A stretch of DNA of 24,761 nucleotides from Pseudomonadota bacterium (GTDB taxonomy: Bacteria; Desulfobacterota; Desulfobacteria; Desulfobacterales; Desulfobacteraceae): assembly GCA_018816605.1 (NCBI GenBank), contig JAHIVS010000460.1:1-24761 (forward strand). Reading direction: 5' to 3'. Each line of letters opens with the position of its first letter. The stretch's first letter is position 1. Under the pieces are notes generated by a model that did no database searches, was not told the origin of the DNA, and was given only the letters and a program-made list of their open reading frames with translations. Made by a program: the position numbers and the translations under genes. Shown here in pieces: positions 7,198 through 15,271 of the stretch.

Positions 7198-9045
7198 ATG
7201 AAAAAGAATACAAGTTTTAATGAAAAATTACGCAACATTGCCATTATTGCCCATGTTGACCATGGCAAAACCACACTTGTGGATGCAATGTTCAGGCAGA
7301 GTGGACAGTTCAGGGAAGGTCAAGAAGTGGATGAACGGCTCATGGACAGTATGGACCTTGAGCGGGAGCGGGGGATTACCATTGCCGCCAAAAATTGTTC
7401 GGTCACCTGGAAGGGCGTAAAAATTAATATTATTGATACCCCGGGGCATGCGGATTTTGGCGGGGAGGTGGAACGGGCATTGTCCATGGCCGACTCTGCC
7501 ATTCTTCTGGTGGACGCCTCCGAAGGGCCGTTGCCCCAGACCCGGTTTGTATTGAAAAAAACCTTTGAAGCCAAATTGCCGGTGATGGTGATCATTAATA
7601 AGATCGACCGCAAGGATGCCAGGATTGATGAAGTTCTGGACATGATATATGATTTGTTCATCGACCTGAATGCCACGGAAGAACAGCTTGAGTTTACCTA
7701 TCTGTATGCCATCGGCCGGGACGGGATTGTCAAACGGGAGCTGGAAGATGATGTGGACAATCTCCATGTTTTATTCGACCTTATTTTAGAGGAGATGCCG
7801 CCCCCCTATTATGATCCTTCCGCCCCTTTTCAGATGCTGGTCTCGGATCTGGGATATTCCGACTACCTTGGCCGTCTGGCCATCGGCAAAGTCTTCAATG
7901 GATCTGCCGCATCCCATGCAAGTCTTGTGTGCATCAATGAAGAAAACAAGCAAAAAATATTAAAGGTTTCCAAACTCCAGTCCTATGACGGTCCTGCCCT
8001 TGTGCCTGTGGATGAGGCCCAGACAGGGGATATCGTGGTGCTGTCGGGTATCGAGGATGTCAAGATCGGGGATACCATCTGCACCAAGGAGGAACCGGTA
8101 CCCCTTCCCAGGATTACCGTGGATGAACCCACTGTTTTCATGCAGTTTGCCATCAACACTTCTCCCTTTGCCGGCCAGGACGGCAAATATGTCCAGTCCA
8201 GAAAAATCCGGGAGCGCCTGCTCAAGGAAACCCTCATGAATGTGGCCATTGAGGTGGAAGAAAGCACCACGGATGAAAGTTTTGTGGTCAAGGGCCGGGG
8301 GGAGCTCCAGCTGGCCATCCTCATCGAAACCATGCGCAGGGAAGGGTTTGAACTCTGTGTGGGTCGTCCCCGGGTAATTTACAAGGAACAGGACGGGGTT
8401 CGCCTGGAACCCATTGAGCATTTGTTCGTGGATTGTGACGAAGCGTTCATGGGTGTGGTTACGGAAAAACTTTCCATTCGGAAAGGAAAGATGACCAACC
8501 TGGTTAACAACGGCAAAGGCCGGACCAGAATTGAGTTTTCCATTCCCTCCCGTTCCCTGATCGGGTATCCGGATGAGTTTATGACCGATACAAGGGGTAC
8601 GGGTATTATGAACTCCTACCTGGCCGGGTATGAACCCTTTCGCGGGGAATTTCCGGTTCGGTTCACAGGTTCGCTTGTGGCGGACCGCCAGGGAAAGGGT
8701 GTGGCCTATGGGCTGTTTAACCTGGAACCCAGGGGGCAGCTTTTTATCATTCCCGGAACTCCGGTCTATGAAGGCATGGTGATCGGCGAGCATAACCGGA
8801 ATTCTGATATTGATGTCAATGCCTGCAAGGAAAAGAAACTGACCAATATGCGGGCATCGGGCAAGGATGAAAACGTGGTCTGTTCGCCCATACGGGAAAT
8901 GACCCTTGAAAAGGCCATCCATTTTATCCGGGATGATGAAATGGTCGAGGTGACGCCCCACTCCATCCGGATCCGGAAAACCATCTTACCGGCCGGGAAA
9001 CGTCATCTGGCAGCCGGTAAATTAAAAAAAATGGATAAAAATTAA
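7198..9045 (+). CDS. typA: Translational GTPase TypA/BipA
   Basis: The 615-residue protein is full length for TypA/BipA. The GTPase motifs are present in order: G1 AHVDHGKT (residues 18-25), RGIT in switch I, DTPGHADF (G3) and NKID (G4). Domain II and the EF-G-like domains follow, with the BipA-type C-terminal segment around GMVIGEHNR and KEKKLTNMRA. TypA binds the ribosome and supports large-subunit assembly and growth under cold or other stress. The start has AGGAG 5 nt upstream (CAGGAGAATATG). The next gene follows 18 nt after the stop, so the two are probably cotranscribed. Confidence 0.97.
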   Translation: MKKNTSFNEKLRNIAIIAHVDHGKTTLVDAMFRQSGQFREGQEVDERLMDSMDLERERGITIAAKNCSVTWKGVKINIIDTPGHADFGGEVERALSMADSAILLVDASEGPLPQTRFVLKKTFEAKLPVMVIINKIDRKDARIDEVLDMIYDLFIDLNATEEQLEFTYLYAIGRDGIVKRELEDDVDNLHVLFDLILEEMPPPYYDPSAPFQMLVSDLGYSDYLGRLAIGKVFNGSAASHASLVCINEENKQKILKVSKLQSYDGPALVPVDEAQTGDIVVLSGIEDVKIGDTICTKEEPVPLPRITVDEPTVFMQFAINTSPFAGQDGKYVQSRKIRERLLKETLMNVAIEVEESTTDESFVVKGRGELQLAILIETMRREGFELCVGRPRVIYKEQDGVRLEPIEHLFVDCDEAFMGVVTEKLSIRKGKMTNLVNNGKGRTRIEFSIPSRSLIGYPDEFMTDTRGTGIMNSYLAGYEPFRGEFPVRFTGSLVADRQGKGVAYGLFNLEPRGQLFIIPGTPVYEGMVIGEHNRNSDIDVNACKEKKLTNMRASGKDENVVCSPIREMTLEKAIHFIRDDEMVEVTPHSIRIRKTILPAGKRHLAAGKLKKMDKN

Positions 9046-9063
9046 GCCATAAAAGGGGGGGAG

Positions 9064-9993
9064 ATGATTTGGTTAAATTCTTTAATTGCGTTAATGCTTC
9101 CCTATATCCCCAGGTCACTGGTGAAGATTGTTGCCAGACACTATATTGCCGGCGAGACCCTGGAACAGGCCGTTATAAAAACAAAACAACTGAACCGGCA
9201 GAAGATCCAGGTGACCCTGGATCTTCTAGGCGAAGATCCGGTCAGTAAAGTCCATTGTACCCAGGCGGTCAGAGTGTATGAGAAGACCATCGAAGCCATC
9301 CATGTCAACGGCCTTGGGAGCGGCATATCACTGAAACCCTCCCACATGGGACTGAAACTGGACAAAAATTTTTGCCTGGAAAATATCCGGCACCTGGCAG
9401 GGCTTGCCGATAAGCACCAGATCTTTGTCCGCATTGATATGGAAGATGCCTCCCTCTGCCAGGAAACCCTTGACCTGTTTTCAAGTCTGAACGATCAATT
9501 TTCCAATGTGGGTATTGTCGTTCAGGCCTATTTGCGCAGGTCCATTGATGATGTTAACACCCTGATTTCCCAGGGGGCCAATCTCCGGCTGTGCAAAGGC
9601 GCCTACTACTGGGAGAACCGGTCAACAGCTTACAAGGACAGACGTATTGTCAATGAAAGTTATGTGTACCTTCTGGAAAAGCTTCTGTCCCGCGGGTGTT
9701 TTGTGGGAATCGCCACCCATGATGAGCAATTGATTTTTCATGCCTTGAGATTGATAGACAAACTGGATTTAACCGGGGGGGCCTACGAATTTCAGATGCT
9801 TTACGGGGTGGAAGAGCAATTGCGAAAGATTCTGGTCGACAGCGGCCATCCGGTCCGGGTATACCTGCCCTTTGGAAAACAATGGTTTGCCTATTCTGTC
9901 AGGCGGCTCAAGGAAAACCCCAAAATGGTGGGATATATCCTGGCCAACGCGGTGAATCTGCTGAAAAATTGTTTTAAGAAAAAAAAATTTTAA
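9064..9993 (+). CDS. Proline dehydrogenase (PRODH family, single domain)
   Basis: The 309-residue flavoprotein oxidises L-proline to pyrroline-5-carboxylate, passing electrons from FAD to the quinone pool. The PRODH barrel signatures are all visible: SLKPSHMGL, VRIDMED, VVQAYLRR, RLCKGAYYW, GIATHDE, EFQMLYGV, and the C-terminal VYLPFGKQWFAYSVRRLKENP run, which carries the arginines that bind the proline carboxylate. Length agrees with stand-alone PutB/FadM-type enzymes, not the large bifunctional PutA. No pyrroline-5-carboxylate dehydrogenase lies nearby. The start is preceded by a G-rich site (GGGGGGAG) directly before the ATG. It sits 18 nt after typA, an unusual partner. Confidence 0.92.
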   Translation: MIWLNSLIALMLPYIPRSLVKIVARHYIAGETLEQAVIKTKQLNRQKIQVTLDLLGEDPVSKVHCTQAVRVYEKTIEAIHVNGLGSGISLKPSHMGLKLDKNFCLENIRHLAGLADKHQIFVRIDMEDASLCQETLDLFSSLNDQFSNVGIVVQAYLRRSIDDVNTLISQGANLRLCKGAYYWENRSTAYKDRRIVNESYVYLLEKLLSRGCFVGIATHDEQLIFHALRLIDKLDLTGGAYEFQMLYGVEEQLRKILVDSGHPVRVYLPFGKQWFAYSVRRLKENPKMVGYILANAVNLLKNCFKKKKF

Positions 9994-10013
9994 AGAACAT
10001 AAAAAACATGGGG

Positions 10014-10055
10014 AAAAAAATCGGGCCTGGAAGATTGATTCCAGACCCGATTTTT
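10014..10055. terminator. Bidirectional intrinsic terminator
   Basis: A hairpin with arms TCGGG-C-CTGGAA and TTCCAG-A-CCCGA (one mismatch, 6-nt loop) is flanked by a run of A on the left and T on the right, so it works on both strands. It separates the convergent proline dehydrogenase gene and trpB. The rest of the 9994-10164 gap holds no gene. Confidence 0.88.
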
Positions 10056-10164
10056 CATAACGGTTACGGTTAATGTGTTTGTTCAGGCCGTTTGTTTGCG
10101 GCTTTTATGGATATTCCCTGGGCAGATCAGCCGATAATGCAAGACGGCAAACCTGACCCCGGTC

Positions 10165-11391
10165 TTATATTCCATAATCTTTGCCATAGTTTTCAAGGAC
10201 AAAATCAATGTCCTTGTCGCCCCTTCCGGACAGGTTCACCAGAATGGTTTTTCCTTTTCCCAGATCCTTTGCAAGCCTTACGGCATAGGCTACGGCATGG
10301 GCGCTTTCAATGGCCGGAATAATGCCGTCGGTCCTGGACAATTCAAAAAACGCCTCTATGGCATCTGTGTCAGAAGCCGTCACATAGGTGACACGGCCGA
10401 TATCCTTGAGCAGGCTGTGCTGGGGGCCGACGCCGGGGTAGTCCAGGCCGCTGGCAACCGAATAGACCGGCAGGGGCTCTCCGTCTTTATCCTGGAGAAG
10501 ATAGGAGCGGAATCCGTGGAGGACACCGGGCGTGCCCAGAGTCAGGGTGGCGGCATGGTCTCCGTCCTTAAACCCCCGGCCCGACGGCTCCACCCCGAAG
10601 ATTGCCACATCCTTGTCTTCCAGAAATGCGGTGAACAGGCCCATGGCATTGGAACCGCCTCCCACGCAGGCGACCAGATTGTCCGGCAGTCGTCCGGTCA
10701 TCTCCTGGAATTGTTCCCTTGCCTCCAGTCCTACGATCTGCTGGAAATCTCTGACCATCATGGGAAAGGGGTGGGGACCCACCACAGAGCCGATGGCATA
10801 GAGCTGGGTGACAGGGTCCTTGAGGTAGGCTTCAAATGCTGCATCCACTGCATCTTTAAGAGTTTTTGTTCCCCGGCCGACGGGCACGACCCGGGCGCCC
10901 AGAATTTTCATTCTCACCACATTGGGATGTTCCTTTTTTATGTCCACCTCCCCCATGTAGATATCGCATTCAAGTCCCACCAGGGTGGCGGCTGTTGCCA
11001 GGGCCACCCCGTGCTGGCCTGCCCCGGTTTCGGCAATGAGTTTTTTCTTGCCCATGCGCTTGGCCAGAAGGGCTTCGCCCAGGCAGTGGTTGATCTTGTG
11101 GGCACCGGTGTGGTTCAGATCTTCCCGTTTCAGATAAATGTCGGCTCCCCCGGTCTTTTCAGACAGGTTTTTGGCATGAAATATCGGGGAGGGCCGGCCG
11201 GTGAAGTGTTTGTTCAAATCCCTTAACTCGGCAATAAAGGTATCCTCATTTTTGATGGCGTTATAGCTTTGGGTGATTTCGTCCAGAACGTCCTGGAGCT
11301 GTTGGGGCACATAACTGCCCCCGTATTCACCAAATCGTCCCGTCTTGTCCGGCAGTTCTATCTTTTCAAGACCTGTTGTGCTCTCAACCAT
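10165..11391 (-). CDS. trpB: Tryptophan synthase beta subunit
   Basis: The 408-residue PLP enzyme condenses indole with L-serine to tryptophan. The N-terminus has [15 protein letters not shown]; the PLP lysine is K99 in HTGAHKIN, the catalytic glutamate is E121 in ETGAGQHG, and the phosphate-binding loop is [24 protein letters not shown] marks the TrpB1 type that normally pairs with TrpA, not the TrpB2 type. No trpA or other trp gene lies in the window: the gene stands alone between its own promoter and a shared terminator. It may be a second trpB copy or part of a dispersed pathway. AAAGGAG sits 6 nt before the start. Confidence 0.96.
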   Translation of the reverse strand: MVESTTGLEKIELPDKTGRFGEYGGSYVPQQLQDVLDEITQSYNAIKNEDTFIAELRDLNKHFTGRPSPIFHAKNLSEKTGGADIYLKREDLNHTGAHKINHCLGEALLAKRMGKKKLIAETGAGQHGVALATAATLVGLECDIYMGEVDIKKEHPNVVRMKILGARVVPVGRGTKTLKDAVDAAFEAYLKDPVTQLYAIGSVVGPHPFPMMVRDFQQIVGLEAREQFQEMTGRLPDNLVACVGGGSNAMGLFTAFLEDKDVAIFGVEPSGRGFKDGDHAATLTLGTPGVLHGFRSYLLQDKDGEPLPVYSVASGLDYPGVGPQHSLLKDIGRVTYVTASDTDAIEAFFELSRTDGIIPAIESAHAVAYAVRLAKDLGKGKTILVNLSGRGDKDIDFVLENYGKDYGI

Positions 11392-11431
11392 GAAACTCTC
11401 CTTTGGGTATCATTGTAATCAACATTTTTTT

Positions 11432-11449
11432 GTTTCTAAAGACAGAAAC
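11432..11449. promoter_or_regulatory. Inverted repeat at the trpB transcription start
   Basis: GTTTCT-N6-AGAAAC spans the first bases after the trpB -10 box and touches it at 11449. It could be an operator or a small 5' hairpin; no known consensus is matched. Confidence 0.3.
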
Positions 11450-11477
11450 ATATACAAGGAGCGTTTTGAAAATGCAA
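11449..11477 (-). promoter_or_regulatory. trpB promoter
   Basis: On the minus strand TTGCAT (11472-11477) and TATATG (11449-11454) are separated by exactly 17 nt, a good sigma-70 arrangement. It gives a leader of about 50 nt before the trpB ATG at 11391. It begins 10 bp beyond the T-run of the terminator of the preceding gene, so trpB is independently transcribed. Confidence 0.7.
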
Positions 11478-11487
11478 GGGGTTTGCC

Positions 11488-11530
11488 AAAAAAAAACCGG
11501 CCCTGAAACATAAAAAATTTCCAGGGCCGG
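11488..11530 (-). terminator. Intrinsic terminator of the aminotransferase gene
   Basis: On the minus strand the arms CCGGCCCTG and CAGGGCCGG (9 perfect GC-rich pairs) are followed at once by a run of nine T (11488-11496). The loop is about 16 nt and could pair further with one bulge. It lies between the aminotransferase stop and the trpB promoter. Confidence 0.9.
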
Positions 11531-11552
11531 CCAAAAGCAGGTTGTTTGCTTC

Positions 11553-12905
11553 TTAGGAAGAGATGATTTTAAAATCAGACCCTTTGGGATGATCCTTTTG
11601 AAAGTGTGCCACCCGGTCTTCAAGTTCTGTGAACCTTTCCTTCCCGGTGAGCGAGACACAGGCCCTTAACCCTTCATGGCGGTCACTGCCCGTTGTGGTC
11701 AGGGAGATGGCGCTGATGCCGTAATACAGCAGCTCTTCCACCAGTTCCACCCCGGTAAATCCTGGGTATGAGATGGTAAAATAGAACCCGTCGGCAATCT
11801 TTTCACCTTCATCCATGTCATAGACAATCTGGAACCCGTTTTCCACAAATAGCTTCTTCATGACAGCCGCCCTGTCTCCGTATTCCCGGACAGCGTCCAC
11901 AAAATTGTACTGGCCGTTGTTGACGGCCTTCAGAAGCCCGTAAAGCCCGTATTGGTTGGAATGGGACACCCCGGAACTCAAGGCGTACATGGCGCCGAAG
12001 ATATAGGCATATCCGAAATTGTCACTGCCGAACCAAGGGGTTAAATTGTCCCCCGTTGAGGCGAACAACTTATCGGGAATGGCGGTCATGCCGATGCGCT
12101 GGCCGGCCAGGGAAAAGGATTTCGAGCTGGAAATCAGCAGAATATAATTGTCCGTGTATTTGGCCACCGACGGGATAAAGGGGGTTTTCCCCGGCTGTGA
12201 ATAATCTTTCCTGAAATCCATGCCGAAATAGGCCAGGTCTTCCATGACAATACAATCATATTTTGTGGCAAGCTCCCCTATGATGCGGAGCTCCTGGTCG
12301 GTAAAACAGATCCAGGCAGGGTTGTTGGGGTTGGAATACATCAGGGATGCCACATCCCCTTTTTTAAGATAGCTTTCCAGTTTTGCCCGCAGTTTTTCTC
12401 CCCTGAATTTATAGACATCAAACTGCTCATAGGGCACGCCGAGAACCTTTGCCTGGTTCTTGTTTACCGGGAATCCCGGGTCAATGAATAAAACCTTGTT
12501 TTTCCCTTTGATCCGCCGGGTGGTGCACATCATGGCCATGAAACAGCCCTGCATGGATCCCACCGTGGGAAAGCAGGAAGCAGGTTTGATTTCCACATCC
12601 ATGAAGTTTTTAACAAATGCGGAGATCTCCTGTTTTAATTCCGGGATTCCGTCAAAGGGCGGATATTTTGAACCCACCCCCTTTTTGAGGGCTTCAATTT
12701 CCGCATCCACGGCAATTTTTGGGGGTTCCAGACCCGGTACGCCCATTTCCATGCGGATAAAGCGTTGGTTCGAGGCGGCCTCAATATTGTTGACGATCCT
12801 GTTTAATTCCCGGATAGAGGCAAGTCCCACGGATTTTAGGCCTGAGGCCGTGATCTCCTGTTTTACAATTGTATGGTCAATGGGCGTTTTTAGTGGGGGG
12901 TTCAT
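11553..12905 (-). CDS. Class I/II pyridoxal-phosphate aminotransferase
   Basis: The 450-residue fold-type I PLP enzyme transfers amino groups between an amino acid and a 2-oxo acid. NPNNP (residues 192-196), the PLP-ring-binding MEDLAYF (D223, Y226) and the Schiff-base lysine K262 in SSSKSFSLAGQRIG are all in the expected order. The substrate cannot be read from sequence; the neighbouring trpB makes aromatic or branched amino acids worth testing but does not prove this. It is single-transcribed: a strong terminator follows it, and a candidate promoter lies in the end of the Nudix gene. AGGAGA lies 7 nt before the ATG. Confidence 0.9.
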   Translation of the reverse strand: MNPPLKTPIDHTIVKQEITASGLKSVGLASIRELNRIVNNIEAASNQRFIRMEMGVPGLEPPKIAVDAEIEALKKGVGSKYPPFDGIPELKQEISAFVKNFMDVEIKPASCFPTVGSMQGCFMAMMCTTRRIKGKNKVLFIDPGFPVNKNQAKVLGVPYEQFDVYKFRGEKLRAKLESYLKKGDVASLMYSNPNNPAWICFTDQELRIIGELATKYDCIVMEDLAYFGMDFRKDYSQPGKTPFIPSVAKYTDNYILLISSSKSFSLAGQRIGMTAIPDKLFASTGDNLTPWFGSDNFGYAYIFGAMYALSSGVSHSNQYGLYGLLKAVNNGQYNFVDAVREYGDRAAVMKKLFVENGFQIVYDMDEGEKIADGFYFTISYPGFTGVELVEELLYYGISAISLTTTGSDRHEGLRACVSLTGKERFTELEDRVAHFQKDHPKGSDFKIISS

Positions 12906-12972
12906 AGACGTCTCCTATAAGGTGTGTGTGAAATTGATTAATTATATGATCAAATCAGACCAGACAGGGTTG

Positions 12973-13001
12973 ATAGTATGGGCTTATCTGCTATTTTGCA
13001 A
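12973..13001 (-). promoter_or_regulatory. Candidate aminotransferase promoter
   Basis: On the minus strand TTGCAA (12996-13001) and TACTAT (12973-12978) are 17 nt apart, with the -35 box inside the end of the Nudix gene. A second TATAAT at 12941-12946 lacks a good -35 box and is an alternative. Confidence 0.4.
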
Positions 13002-13523
13002 GCACAAATCCGAAGGGTAATTTTTTTCCATGTATCTTTCCAGCGCTTTCCGGGTGGTCTCAAAGGCAAGCTGGTCCCAGGGTATTTTTTCCGGTGCAAA
13101 TTCATGGATTGCCATGGATTCGTGGCAGGGCCGGATGGTGCCGCCGATGATATCACTCTGGTATACGATAATGATATTTGCTTCTCCTGGATAGGAATAA
13201 TTGCCCAGCAGGCAGTTGATGGCGGTTTCCAGTCCCGTTTCCTCAAAAAACTCTCTTCTGGCTGCCTCCTCAAGGGTTTCTCCCCTGTCCACAAACCCGC
13301 CCGGAAGGACCCATTGCCCCCGTTTCGGCGCTTTGTTCCGTTGTTGGAGAACGATGCCGTTGCCGGTCTGGGCAATGGTGCAGGCAACCAGCTTGGGGTC
13401 AAGGTAGAAAATAAAGCCGCACGCCTTGCACACAAGTCTTTGGGGTTCGGTGCGCACGAGTGTCTTTGTTTCAAAAGCTCCCCTGCACAAAGGACAAAAT
13501 TTATAGACTGTTTTTTTGTTCAT
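12984..13523 (-). CDS. Nudix hydrolase with N-terminal zinc ribbon
   Basis: The 179-residue protein has a zinc ribbon with two CxxC knuckles (C10/C13 and C32/C35), then a Nudix domain. The Nudix box Gx5Ex7REUxEExGU is intact at residues 76-98 (G76, E82, R90-E91, E94-E95, G97). Members with this layout resemble NudC-type and ADP-ribose pyrophosphatase-like enzymes that cleave nucleoside diphosphates linked to another group; the exact substrate is not readable. It lies 78 nt upstream of the aminotransferase and is divergent from the metallo-hydrolase gene. Confidence 0.92.
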   Translation of the reverse strand: MNKKTVYKFCPLCRGAFETKTLVRTEPQRLVCKACGFIFYLDPKLVACTIAQTGNGIVLQQRNKAPKRGQWVLPGGFVDRGETLEEAARREFFEETGLETAINCLLGNYSYPGEANIIIVYQSDIIGGTIRPCHESMAIHEFAPEKIPWDQLAFETTRKALERYMEKNYPSDLCLQNSR

Positions 13524-13541
13524 AATGGTTCCTAATATTCA

Positions 13542-13596
13542 GGCAAATTTAATACCGACCATAATGATATATATTCCGGTGTATGGCAAATTTAAT
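13542..13596. repeat. Two exact 12-bp direct repeats in a divergent promoter region
   Basis: GGCAAATTTAAT occurs at 13542-13553 and 13585-13596, 43 bp apart start to start, about four helical turns. Both copies lie between the Nudix start and the metallo-hydrolase start, where promoters of both genes must be. They could bind one regulator on the same face of the DNA. Confidence 0.45.
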
Positions 13597-13691
13597 TTAA
13601 GAAAGGGCGGTTCCTTTTATTTTGCCTTGCCATTCCGGTTCATTTGAAAGAAAATACTACATTTGTTAATCGAAAAGGAAGACAGCCGCCT

Positions 13692-14522
13692 ATGAATATT
13701 TGCAACTGCCAATCCTTTGATCACGGGATCAAAGGGTTCAAGCTGGGCTGGTCTTTGGCTGGTCCTCCCCTGATGACGGTTTATTGCTACCTGTTTGGCC
13801 GGACCATGATCGATACCGGCCAATCCCATATGGGAAGACACGTTCTGGGCATTGCCGAGGAAAACCGGGTAAAGCATGTCTGCTTAACCCACCACCATGA
13901 AGACCATTCCGGTAATGGGGCAATGCTTCATAAACACATGGGCCTATCGGTTTTCGGCCACCCGTTGACAGGAGAAAAGCTTAAGACCCCCTATAAAATT
14001 CTGCCCTACCAGAAATATGTGTGGGGAAAAACCACGCCTTTGGCCGTACGTCCGTTTCCGGACAGCATGGAAACAGACCTGGGCAAGATGATATCCCTTC
14101 ATACCCCGGGACATGCCAGGGACCATGTGGTTTATTTTTTGCCGGAAAAGGGAATTGTGTTTTCAGGGGACCTGTATTTGGGGGACCGGATACGGTATTT
14201 CAGGGCGGATGAAGATATGGGAACCCAGATTTCCTCCCTGAAAAAGGTGCTTGAATTGGACTTTTCCATCCTTTTGTGCAGCCACAATCCCAGGGTGAGA
14301 AATGGCCGGCAGCATATCCGGAACAAACTGGATTTTCTGGAAAATTTATATGGAAATATTATCGCCCTGTGGGAAAAAGGGGTCGCTAAGGGGGAGATCC
14401 TCGGGCGGCTGCGCTTAAAAGAAGCGTATGTTATCAAATGTTTTTGTTGTGGCAACGTCAGCATGGGCAATGGAGTGAAGTCGGCCATCCGCCATTACGA
14501 GGCCGCCCGCAACAAGGGTTAA
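13692..14522 (+). CDS. Metallo-beta-lactamase-fold hydrolase
   Basis: The 276-residue protein has the MBL metal-binding motif HxHxDH (H67, H69, D71, H72 in THHHEDH), a later metal histidine in the HTPGHARDH stretch, and the bridging aspartate in FSGDLYLGD. SHNPR near residue 240 supplies another histidine. This is the glyoxalase II-like branch, acting on thioesters or other small substrates; the true substrate is unknown. The C-terminal segment contains a Cys-rich CFCCGN of unclear role. I choose ATG 13692, with AGGAAG 10 nt upstream, over a TTG at 13644 that has no ribosome site. Its stop overlaps the stop of the convergent regulator gene by 4 nt. Confidence 0.88.
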   Translation: MNICNCQSFDHGIKGFKLGWSLAGPPLMTVYCYLFGRTMIDTGQSHMGRHVLGIAEENRVKHVCLTHHHEDHSGNGAMLHKHMGLSVFGHPLTGEKLKTPYKILPYQKYVWGKTTPLAVRPFPDSMETDLGKMISLHTPGHARDHVVYFLPEKGIVFSGDLYLGDRIRYFRADEDMGTQISSLKKVLELDFSILLCSHNPRVRNGRQHIRNKLDFLENLYGNIIALWEKGVAKGEILGRLRLKEAYVIKCFCCGNVSMGNGVKSAIRHYEAARNKG

Positions 14523-15241
14523 TCGCTGTTAGAACTCAGGGTTTTTTCCTGCATTTTTTTGTTAAACCGTTCCACATGGTCCCTGATAACGTCGGCGGCC
14601 GTTGCGGCATCCTTAATTTTTATAGCCCCAATGATACGTTCAAAATCATTCAGGTTTTCCAGGGTTCTTTCATGGTTCATGGGCAGATAGGATTCATAGT
14701 ATTGATGGATATTGTCATGGATGCTTTTTTGGATAAACTGGAAAATAGGATTCTGGGACATGGTTCCCAGATAGATATGCATGGTTTCATCGGTTTTTAA
14801 GAAATTTTCTCCGTCCCCCTTGTCGCAATAGGCTTTGGCTTTTTCATATAGCCGTTCCATCTCCCGGATATCTTTCGGGGTGGCCCGGAGGGCGGCCAGT
14901 TCCACAATGCTGCCCTCTATCTTGATTCGAAATTCTGCCAGATGTTCCAATGAGATGCCGCCGGAACGGATCAGGAGTGCCAAGGATTCGATAATGGGGT
15001 CGGTATCTATCTGTTTTACAATGGCGCCGCCGGCCACGCCCAGCTTGATCTCAATGAGTCCTTTCTGCTCAAGTACCCGCAAGGCCTCTCTCAGGGTCCC
15101 CCGGCTGGTGTTGAACATATCCTTGAGGTCCCGTTCCGCAGGAAGTTTTTCGCCGGGCGCAAGTTTCCCTTCTAAAATGGCATCCTGTATCTGATCAACC
15201 ACGTCCTGGAACACTCTGTTTTGCTTGGCTCGTTTAAACAT
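14519..15241 (-). CDS. GntR-family regulator, FadR subfamily
   Basis: The 240-residue regulator has an N-terminal winged helix (residues 8-75, with LPAERDLKDMFNTSRGTLREAL containing the recognition helix) and a C-terminal FCD ligand-binding domain (about residues 95-230) with the usual FR-x-x-x-E segment and helical metal-site histidines (D/E-x-x-H-x-Y type). It is the third gene of the dehydrogenase operon, 30 nt after the DAO-family gene. A perfect FadR-type operator lies in the operon's promoter, so it probably represses both the operon and itself until the substrate binds. AGGAT lies before the start. Confidence 0.93.
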   Translation of the reverse strand: MFKRAKQNRVFQDVVDQIQDAILEGKLAPGEKLPAERDLKDMFNTSRGTLREALRVLEQKGLIEIKLGVAGGAIVKQIDTDPIIESLALLIRSGGISLEHLAEFRIKIEGSIVELAALRATPKDIREMERLYEKAKAYCDKGDGENFLKTDETMHIYLGTMSQNPIFQFIQKSIHDNIHQYYESYLPMNHERTLENLNDFERIIGAIKIKDAATAADVIRDHVERFNKKMQEKTLSSNSD

Positions 15242-15271
15242 GCAATATCCTGCTCTTTGTTGTAGAAACTA

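Noticed and set aside
6411..7274. 287-codon minus-strand frame across the lipoprotein gene and the intergenic hairpin
   Set aside because: Its product is low-complexity and it is antisense to a convincing lipoprotein with a lipobox; it has no supported start.
7960..8961. 333-codon open frame antisense to typA
   Set aside because: It lies wholly inside the typA gene on the opposite strand and has no family resemblance; long antisense frames are expected from the codon use.
10297..11226. 309-codon open frame antisense to trpB
   Set aside because: It is an antisense shadow of trpB, whose reading frame is complete and well conserved.
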